A stretch of DNA of 64,000 nucleotides, from contig NZ_JAIHOO010000001.1 of the NCBI RefSeq assembly GCF_019733395.1, positions 1,302,001 to 1,366,000 on the forward strand. The letters run 5' to 3'. Every line of letters starts with the position of its first letter. The first letter of the stretch is position 1. This document shows, piece by piece, positions 57,970-64,000 of this stretch. Source of the DNA: Lysobacter sp. BMK333-48F3 (GTDB lineage Bacteria; Pseudomonadota; Gammaproteobacteria; Xanthomonadales; Xanthomonadaceae). Made by a program: the position numbers and the translations under genes. Below the pieces are notes generated by a model. It was given only the letters and a program-made list of their open reading frames with translations, made no database searches and was not told the origin of the DNA.

Positions 57970-58473
57970 GTGCGTTCTCCTAGCGATTCACGGGTGATGC
58001 GCGAGGCGGCGGCGGGGCCGCCGTCGTCCCTTTCATCGGGGACGATCGCAGTCTGAATCGCGCACCGTGACGGCTGCGTCAGAGCGATATCAGTGTCGCG
58101 TGAAGCACAATGTCCCGTAAAAACAGCGCGTTTTCGCGTCGTGAAAGAGCCGCGCACAAGCGTGCGCGAGGACGGGCAAACGGTCGGTTTCGGCCGACAT
58201 GCGGACGTACTTCCGCCGGTGGCGCAGCGTCGGCACGGCGTCGGACGCTGCCGGCGGCAGGCGCCTGGCAGCCGGTTTCGAGGTCATTGTGAAAACCGCG
58301 TTTTCCAGCCGCGGCCGCGCCTTGGCGGCCATTGCGGCGAAAGGAATTCGCCGCCGCGGAAACCGCGTCGGCCGGGCCCGCGCCGTAGCCGTCATTGCCG
58401 GGCGCGCGATCGAACCCCTGGTCCGGAGCCGGTCTCGCGCATGCGCTGCGCGAACGGCCGAGCGGCGATGCGG
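57970..58473. other. Intergenic region of 504 bp
   Basis: No gene could be supported. Open frames here are shadows with Arg/Ala-biased composition and no ribosome site. No repeat of the families seen elsewhere was recognised. Confidence 0.45.
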
Positions 58474-59862
58474 TTAACCGGCCGCGTGCAGCATCGCGAC
58501 CAACGCCTGCCGCGGCAGCTTGCCGGTCTCGTTGCGCGGCAGCGCCGCGACCCGGCGCAGCGGACGCGGCAGGAACACCGGATCGATGCTCTGCCGCAGC
58601 GCGTGCAGGATCGCCGCCTCGTCCAGTTCGGGCGCGACCACCAGCGCGGCGATGCGGCGCACGCCGAACGCGTCGGCGGTGTCGAGCTGGAACACCACGC
58701 CGTCGCGCACGCCGTCGATCGCCAGCAGCTTGCGGGTCAGATCGCCGAGCGAGGCGCGCTTGCCGGCGATCTCCAGCAGGTCCGCGCTGCGGCCGCGCAA
58801 TTCGAAGCGGCCGTCGGCGTCGACTTCCATCAGATCGGCCAGCACCACCGGCTCGGGCAGATGCGGCGCATGCACCGCGGTGCCGTCGGGCTGCGGGCAC
58901 ACGCGCACGCCGGGCAACGGCGTCCAGGCGGTTTCGCGCGCGGTGCGGCGGCGCGCGAACACGCAGGTCTCGGTGGAGCCGAACACCTCGCGCACTTCGC
59001 AGCGGTACCGCGCTTCGGCGGCGGCGGCCAGTTCCAGCGACAACGGCGCGGTGGCCGAGACGATGCCGGCCAGCGCCGGCAACTCGACTCCGGATTCGAC
59101 CAGCGCGCGCAGATGCACCGGCGTGGTCACCAGCAACGGCGGCGTCGGCGCGTCGGCCAGCGCGCGGGCGACGTCGTCGGGAAAGAACGGCCGGCCGGCG
59201 TGCACCGCGACCGGCCCGAGCAGCGGCAGCAACACTGACATTTCCATGCCGTACATGTGCTGCGGCGGCACGGTCGCGACCAGGCAGGTGATGCCGTCCG
59301 CGCGCAGCAGGTCGTGCAGCGCGGCGAGGTTCTGCGCGGTGCTGGTGCGGAACGCGTCCCAGCTCTTGGGGTTGGGCTTGGGCTGGCCGGTGCTGCCGGA
59401 AGTGAAACCGATCGCCAGCAAGGCCGAGACGTCGGCGTCGAGCGGTCGCTCGGATTCGGCCCGCATCAACTCATCCGGCAGGCGCAGGTAGCGCGGCGGC
59501 AACGGGTCCAGGGCGAGGTCGCCGATGCAATAACTGTCGGGATAGCGACCGAGCACGTCGTCGATCACCGCCGGCGCGCGCGAGGACGGCAGCAGATTGG
59601 TCTGGCCGCGCAGCGCCACCGCGCACAGCGCGACCAGGAAACGGTAACGGTCCTCGCACAGGTTCACCGCGTGGCACGCCGCCGGCAAGCTCGCGGCCAG
59701 GGCGCGCACTTCGGCCTGGAAGCGGGCGCGGTCGATCGCGCCGTCGCGGCCGAAGGCGAGCGCGGCGGCCGGATCGCCGGCGACGAAGGCGAAGCGCGCG
59801 CACTCGCGCGGCGCGCCGTCCTGGCCGGACGCAACGAGACTGGAATCGACGACCGCTGACAT
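58474..59862 (-). CDS. AMP-dependent acyl/aryl ligase, ApeH-like
   Basis: 462 residues of the ANL superfamily. P-loop GFTSGSTGQPKPNPKSW, aromatic-containing motif VFGSTETCVFARR, hinge region FELRGRSADLLEIAGKRAS and the catalytic Lys in NETGKLPRQAL. The shortness and motif set match the ligases of aryl polyene clusters, which activate the hydroxybenzoate starter. No such gene lies in the main cluster at 5.5-19 kb, so this is the best candidate despite the distance. Divergent from the PPTase gene. Confidence 0.8.
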   Translation of the reverse strand: MSAVVDSSLVASGQDGAPRECARFAFVAGDPAAALAFGRDGAIDRARFQAEVRALAASLPAACHAVNLCEDRYRFLVALCAVALRGQTNLLPSSRAPAVIDDVLGRYPDSYCIGDLALDPLPPRYLRLPDELMRAESERPLDADVSALLAIGFTSGSTGQPKPNPKSWDAFRTSTAQNLAALHDLLRADGITCLVATVPPQHMYGMEMSVLLPLLGPVAVHAGRPFFPDDVARALADAPTPPLLVTTPVHLRALVESGVELPALAGIVSATAPLSLELAAAAEARYRCEVREVFGSTETCVFARRRTARETAWTPLPGVRVCPQPDGTAVHAPHLPEPVVLADLMEVDADGRFELRGRSADLLEIAGKRASLGDLTRKLLAIDGVRDGVVFQLDTADAFGVRRIAALVVAPELDEAAILHALRQSIDPVFLPRPLRRVAALPRNETGKLPRQALVAMLHAAG

Positions 59863-60030
59863 CCTGATGTGGCTTCCCGCGGCCGCCGAGGCCGCTTCAT
59901 GCTGCAACTTGCCCGGACCCGCCTGATCCTGCGCTGACGGCGCGCCTTGCGCGCCGCGCCGGCCGGCCGAGTCCGTTCCCCGCATTTAGCTTACGCTGAC
60001 CGGCCCGGCCGACGCCAAAGCACGTTGTTC

Positions 60031-60627
60031 ATGTCCGTTCCTACCCCCGCCGACGTCCATGCCGAAGCCGGTCCGCATGCGGTGCGCTGGACCTGGCTGG
60101 CGCATCGCCACGGCCATCCGGCCGAGCCCGAGGCGCGGGCCTGGCTGGCCGGGCAACTGGGCGACCCGGGGCTGTCGCTGAACCGGGACGAACGCCAGCG
60201 GCCGCACCTGAACCCGCCCCATCAGGGCTACGACTGCAACTGGAGCCACAGCGGCGAGCGCCTGCTGGTGGCGCTGGCGCGGCAGGCGCGGATCGGCGTC
60301 GACCTGGAGCGGCTGCATCGCCGGCCGCGCGCGCTGGAGGTCGCGGCGCGCTTCTTCAGCGAAACCGAAGCCGGCTGGCTGCGCGGCCATCCCGACCTCG
60401 ACCGCGCCTTCCTGCGCCTGTGGTGCGCCAAGGAGGCGGTGCTCAAGGCCCACGGCCACGGCCTGTCGTTCGGGCTGGAGAAGCTGCGTTTCGAGGACGG
60501 CGCCGACGGACTGCGCCTGGTCGAATGCGACCCGGCCCTGGGCCTGCCGCAGGACTGGACCCTGCGCGAGATCGAGCCCGCACCGGGCTACCTGGGCGCG
60601 CTGGCCTGGCGCCCGCGCCCGGCCTGA
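60031..60627 (+). CDS. Sfp-type 4'-phosphopantetheinyl transferase
   Basis: 198 residues. The Sfp motifs are IGVDLERLHRRP, ARFFSETEAGWL and RLWCAKEAVLKAHGHGLSFG, with metal-binding Asp and Glu present. It transfers phosphopantetheine from CoA to carrier proteins, probably including the ACP of the pigment cluster (inference from the divergent ligase gene). Followed by rsmG after 51 bp. Confidence 0.92.
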   Translation: MSVPTPADVHAEAGPHAVRWTWLAHRHGHPAEPEARAWLAGQLGDPGLSLNRDERQRPHLNPPHQGYDCNWSHSGERLLVALARQARIGVDLERLHRRPRALEVAARFFSETEAGWLRGHPDLDRAFLRLWCAKEAVLKAHGHGLSFGLEKLRFEDGADGLRLVECDPALGLPQDWTLREIEPAPGYLGALAWRPRPA

Positions 60628-60678
60628 ACCCCGGCGCGGGTTTCCGTCCGCCGCCGGGCATCGGCGATACTGTCGCCG

Positions 60679-61392
60679 ATGACGACCCCCACCCCTCTGC
60701 CGCCCGGGCTACGCAGCGAGCTCGAAGCCGGCCTGTCCGCGCTCGGCCTGGATCCGGCCCTGTCCGCGCCGCTGCTCGACTACCTGGCCCTGCTGGCTCG
60801 CTGGAACCGCACCTACAACCTGACCGCGGTCCGCGACCCGCAGGAAATGGTCGCCAAGCACCTGCTCGATTCGCTGGCCATGCACGCCTACGTCGACCCG
60901 CTGGCGCGCCGCGGCGGCGCCCTGGCCGACCTCGGCACCGGCCCGGGCCTGCCCGGCATCCCGCTGTCCATCGTCAAGCCCGGCCTGCGCGTGACCCTGG
61001 TCGAAAGCAACGGCAAGAAAGCCCGGTTCATGCGCGAAGCCTTGCGCCAGCTGGGGCTGAAGGACGCGCGCGTGGCCGAGTCGCGGATCGAGGCCTTCGC
61101 CGAGCCCGGCTGCTACGACGCGATCACCGCCCGCGCCCTGGCGACCCTGCCGCTGATCCTCGAACTGGGCGGGCACCTGCTCAAGCCCGGCGGAGTGTTG
61201 CTGGCGATGAAGGGCGTGCGCCCGGACGAGGAAATCGCCGCCCTGCCGCCGGCCTGGGAAGTCCGCGCGGTCGAGCCGATGCGGGTGCCCGGCCTGGAGG
61301 CCGAGCGCCATATGGTGGTGATCGGCCGCCGCGGCGAGGCCGCCGAAGCCGCCTCGGCGGCCGCGAACCCCGAATCCCGCCCTGGGGCATAA
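60679..61392 (+). CDS. rsmG: 16S rRNA (guanine-N7) methyltransferase
   Basis: 237 residues. It methylates G527 of 16S rRNA with S-adenosylmethionine. Motifs are [30 protein letters not shown] and the SAM loop [17 protein letters not shown]. Upstream of parA-parB as in many gamma-proteobacterial origin regions. Confidence 0.95.
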   Translation: MTTPTPLPPGLRSELEAGLSALGLDPALSAPLLDYLALLARWNRTYNLTAVRDPQEMVAKHLLDSLAMHAYVDPLARRGGALADLGTGPGLPGIPLSIVKPGLRVTLVESNGKKARFMREALRQLGLKDARVAESRIEAFAEPGCYDAITARALATLPLILELGGHLLKPGGVLLAMKGVRPDEEIAALPPAWEVRAVEPMRVPGLEAERHMVVIGRRGEAAEAASAAANPESRPGA

Positions 61393-61463
61393 TGCCCAGT
61401 CCGGCCGGCGCCTAACGCCGGCCGTCTCCCGTCATCACACCGAATCAGCAGGGGACGAGCCGC

Positions 61464-62282
61464 ATGGCCCGCATCATCGCCGTCGCCAATCAGAAAGGCG
61501 GGGTCGGCAAGACCACCACCGCGGTCAACCTGGCCGCCGCGCTGGCGCGCGCGCCCAAGCGCGTGCTGCTGGTCGACCTGGACCCGCAGGGCAACGCGAC
61601 CATGGGCAGCGGCATCGACAAGCGCCAGCTCGAGGACTCGGTCTGCGACGTCCTGCTCGGCGAAGCCGAAGTCGGCAGCGCGATCGTGCGCGCCCCGGAA
61701 GACTTCGACCTGCTGCCCGGCAACATCGACCTGACCGCGGCCGAGATCCGCCTGATGAGCGAGGACGAGCGCGAGCAGCGGCTCAAGCGCGCGCTGGCGC
61801 CGCTGGCCGACCGCTACGACTTCATCATCGTCGACTGCCCGCCGGCGCTGTCGCTGCTGACCTTGAACGCGCTGACCGCGGCCGATTCGATCATCGTGCC
61901 GATGCAGTGCGAGTACTACGCGCTGGAAGGCCTGAGCGCGCTGGTCGACACGATCGAGGCGCTGAAGGCGCGGCTGAACCCTTCACTGGAAATCGAAGGC
62001 GTGTTGCGCACCATGTTCGACGTGCGCAACAACCTCGCCAACGCGGTCTCGGCCGAACTGATCAACCACTTCGGCGACCGGGTGTTCCGCACCATCGTGC
62101 CGCGCAACGTGCGCCTGGCCGAAGCGCCCAGCCACGGCCAGAGCATCGTCGGCTACGACAAGGCCAGCCGCGGCGGCATCGCCTACATGGGCCTGGCCGG
62201 CGAAGTGCTGCGCCGCCAGCGCGAACGCGAGCAGGCCGCCAAGGCCGCCGCGCGCGCCGCCATCGCGGAGACCGCGGCATGA
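61464..62282 (+). CDS. parA: Chromosome partitioning ATPase ParA
   Basis: 272 residues. The deviant Walker A is VANQKGGVGKTTTAVNLA; DLDPQGNATMGSGID and IVDCPPALSLLTLNA follow. It drives segregation of the origin region together with ParB. Overlaps parB by 4 bp (ATGA). Confidence 0.95.
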   Translation: MARIIAVANQKGGVGKTTTAVNLAAALARAPKRVLLVDLDPQGNATMGSGIDKRQLEDSVCDVLLGEAEVGSAIVRAPEDFDLLPGNIDLTAAEIRLMSEDEREQRLKRALAPLADRYDFIIVDCPPALSLLTLNALTAADSIIVPMQCEYYALEGLSALVDTIEALKARLNPSLEIEGVLRTMFDVRNNLANAVSAELINHFGDRVFRTIVPRNVRLAEAPSHGQSIVGYDKASRGGIAYMGLAGEVLRRQREREQAAKAAARAAIAETAA

Positions 62283-63193
62283 GTTCGACCAAGAAGCGCG
62301 GCCTCGGCCGCGGCCTGGAAGCCCTGCTCGGCCCGAAGGCCGCCGCCGAAGCCCCGACCCTGGTCGAGGCCCAGCCCGGCGACCTGCTGCGCCACCTGCC
62401 GGTGGATTCGCTGAGCGCCGGCAAGTACCAGCCGCGCAAGCACTGGGACGAAGACAAGCTGGCCGAGCTGGCCGAGTCGATCAAGGCCCAGGGCGTGATC
62501 CAGCCCATCGTCGTGCGCGAGATCGGCGAGCGCGGCGGCCGCACCTACGAAATCATCGCCGGCGAACGCCGTTGGCGCGCCTCGCGCCTGGCCGGGCTGA
62601 GCGAGATCCCGGTGGTGATCCGCGAAGTCGACGACCGCACCGTGGTCGCGATGGCGCTGATCGAGAACATCCAGCGCGAAGACCTCAACCCGCTGGAAGA
62701 AGCCCAGGCGCTGACCCGCCTGATCGACGAGTTCGACCTGACCCACGCCCAGGCCGCCGAGGCCGTGGGCCGCTCGCGCGCGGCGGTGTCCAACCTGCTG
62801 CGCCTGCTCGAGCTGCCGTCCGAGATCCGGGTGCTGGTCGAGACCCGCGCCCTGGAGATGGGCCACGCCCGCGCCCTGCTGACCCTGGCCCCGCAGGCGG
62901 CGATCGCCCTGGCCCGCCAGGCCGCCGAAGCCGGCTGGTCGGTGCGCGACGTCGAGCACCGGGTGCAGCAGCTCGCCGCCGGCAAGATCCCCATCGGCGG
63001 CAAGCCCAAGCCGGCCAAGGCCAAGCCGCAGGCCGACATCCTGACCCTGGAGCGCGAGCTGTCGGAATCGCTCAACGCCAAGGTCAACGTGCTCCACGGC
63101 CGCGGCGGCAAGGGCCGCCTGGTGATCCACTACACCGACCTGGACTCGCTGGAAGGCGTGCTGGAAAAGCTGCGCGGCAAGGTCGAGGCCTGA
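62279..63193 (+). CDS. parB: Chromosome partitioning protein ParB
   Basis: 304 residues. Start KKRGLGRGLEALLG binds ParA; the CTP-binding part shows YQPRKHW and the conserved GERRWRASRLAGL; the helix-turn-helix region includes ENIQREDLNPLEEAQALTRL and SRAAVSNLLRLLELP. It binds parS sites and spreads. No parS-like palindrome was recognised in the window. Confidence 0.95.
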   Translation: MSSTKKRGLGRGLEALLGPKAAAEAPTLVEAQPGDLLRHLPVDSLSAGKYQPRKHWDEDKLAELAESIKAQGVIQPIVVREIGERGGRTYEIIAGERRWRASRLAGLSEIPVVIREVDDRTVVAMALIENIQREDLNPLEEAQALTRLIDEFDLTHAQAAEAVGRSRAAVSNLLRLLELPSEIRVLVETRALEMGHARALLTLAPQAAIALARQAAEAGWSVRDVEHRVQQLAAGKIPIGGKPKPAKAKPQADILTLERELSESLNAKVNVLHGRGGKGRLVIHYTDLDSLEGVLEKLRGKVEA

Positions 63194-63654
63194 ACCCGTA
63201 CCGCTACCGGGTCAGCCTGCGACTGCGGCATCCCGACGCCGACCTGGGCCCCTGGACCGAACGTCTCGAGCTCGATCCGGCGACCTGCCGGCACAGCCGC
63301 GCCGGCGATCCGCGCGCAACTCCGAACGGCCAGCCCCTATCCGGGACCTACCGCGAATCGCGCTGGAGCGCCGACCTCGCGCCGGGGCCGCAGCCACAGG
63401 ACTCGCGGCTGCAGCCCCTGGAAGCGTTTCTGGCTGAGACGCTGCAGCGGCTGTCGTTGCGTGCCGAGGCCTTGCAGGCCTTGCGCGGGGACGGCGGCCG
63501 CGCCGGGTTCTTCATCGGCTTGTTCTGCGACGACGATTGCGGCCTGGAACTGGAGCCCGACCTGCTTGCCGCGGCGGCTCGGCTCGGGATCGGCCTGGAC
63601 CTGGCCCTCTATCCTGGCCACCCGCCCGAAGACCGCGCAGCCGCCGCCGATTGA
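63190..63654 (+). CDS. DUF4279-like protein, start codon unclear
   Basis: About 154 residues. YRVSLRLRHPDADLGPWTER and LELDPATCRHSRAGDPR, later GFFIGLFCDDDCGLELEPDL and ALYPG match the DUF4279 layout. No ATG, GTG or TTG is found in frame near the expected beginning; a CTG (63190) that overlaps the parB stop would fit the domain start. It may be translated by coupling to parB or be an unexpressed remnant. Confidence 0.5.
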   Translation: MNPYRYRVSLRLRHPDADLGPWTERLELDPATCRHSRAGDPRATPNGQPLSGTYRESRWSADLAPGPQPQDSRLQPLEAFLAETLQRLSLRAEALQALRGDGGRAGFFIGLFCDDDCGLELEPDLLAAAARLGIGLDLALYPGHPPEDRAAAAD

Positions 63655-63843
63655 ATCCGGCTCCGCGGCGGGGACGCGACGACGCGGCCCGAGCGCTTTT
63701 CTTGTGACCCCGACGCCGGAACCGGCGCCGTTATCCACTAAACTGGCGCCTCCGCAATCGCCGCCCGCCCAGCCGGATTTCCCTCCGGCCGGGCCTTGGG
63801 CGTCGCCGCTGCGACCGAACCCGACACCGAGAAGGAGATGCAC

Positions 63844-64000
63844 ATGAAATGGATGGCCGCCGCCGCACTGATGCTGGCACCGGTCCTGGCCTGGGCGCAG
63901 TCGAACGGGACCTGCCCCGAGCTCAACGATGCAAGCCTGAAATGGGGCCAGCGCCAGGGTGCCAACTACACCATCTGCTACCTCGAGCTGCCGTCCAGCC
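63844..64000 (+). CDS. Secreted protein, N-terminal part only
   Basis: About 52 residues visible, cut by the window edge. A signal peptide (MKWMAAAALMLAPVLAWAQ) is followed by two Cys in TCPELNDASLKWG and YTICYLEL. AAGGAG ends 6 nt before this ATG; an ATG at 63838 lies too close to it. Family not recognisable. Confidence 0.6.
   Translation, partial: MKWMAAAALMLAPVLAWAQSNGTCPELNDASLKWGQRQGANYTICYLELPSS

Noticed and set aside
58079..58900. Minus-strand frame overlapping the ligase gene
   Set aside because: Shadow of the ligase gene and Arg-rich intergenic run-on; no start signals or motifs.
61393..63193. parS site in the parAB region
   Set aside because: No TGTTTCACGTGAAACA-like palindrome was recognised in the window.

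Overview
The window is high-GC Gram-negative DNA. Gene content points to a xanthomonad of the Lysobacter type (inference, no database search): a xanthomonadin-type aryl polyene cluster with a XanB2-like chorismatase, an rsmG-parA-parB run of the kind usually near the replication origin, and repeat families of (GGGAATC)n and CAAATCCCCC..CCCTTTTTCAAAGGG type.

Layout. (1) 1-4447, minus strand: a compact candidate peptide-natural-product operon. Two ~50-codon peptide genes, too short for ordinary gene calling, share a C-terminal motif [S/T]-C-x-R-(F)-I-Y-C. They are followed by a LanM-type dehydratase that has no LanC cyclase half and carries a DUF6624-like tail, then a JmjC/cupin-fold protein that has lost its metal ligands, then a second JmjC-like protein cut by the window edge. 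The last three genes are joined by 4-bp ATGA overlaps. This is the best candidate for an undescribed system here. (2) 4706-19497: a YdcF-like protein, then the aryl polyene pigment cluster: ketosynthase pair, glycosyltransferase and lipoprotein on one side; FabG, two dehydratases, MMPL exporter, LolA-like carrier, acyltransferase, membrane protein and ACP on the minus strand; a halogenase-like flavoprotein and XanB2 chorismatase on the plus strand. The CoA/ACP ligase and the phosphopantetheinyl transferase expected to serve this pathway lie 40 kb away at 58.5-60.6 kb. (3) 19.6-23.0 kb: part of a peptide-type ABC transporter, then an IS1595-type insertion sequence sitting inside an intergenic palindromic repeat. 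(4) 23.1-30.6 kb: a sulfate uptake locus (Rrf2 regulator, DUF2292 protein, porin, Sbp, CysT, CysW, CysA) in which the 3' end of sbp has been copied as a perfect 920-bp palindrome followed by a third, direct copy. (5) 30.7-36.0 kb: hemB, an AT-rich orphan, small secreted proteins, aroE, DUF952 and YkgJ-type proteins. (6) 36.2-43.7 kb: a seven-gene minus-strand operon (RDD, RDD, SpoIIM-like, DUF4129, DUF4350, MoxR, DUF58). (7) 43.8-47.3 kb: gamma carbonic anhydrase, a membrane protein and a coniferyl-type aldehyde dehydrogenase. (8) 47.3-55.2 kb: an accessory segment bounded on the right by a second copy of the aldehyde dehydrogenase 3' end. It holds a SUKH-like immunity protein, a decaying array of beta-propeller and secreted-protein gene copies, a GH16 glycanase and a large secreted protein preceded by three LacI-type operators. 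(9) 55.5-64.0 kb: conserved chromosome, ending with rsmG, parA, parB and a DUF4279 protein.

How they work together: chorismate is converted by the XanB2-like enzyme to hydroxybenzoate, which the ligase at 58.5 kb probably activates for loading onto the ACP. The ketosynthases, FabG and FabZ-like proteins extend it to an aryl polyene, and the acyltransferase, LolA-like protein and MMPL protein place it in the outer membrane. The sulfate genes form one uptake pathway from porin to ATPase. The 47-55 kb segment mixes immunity-type and glucan-degrading functions and looks recently rearranged.
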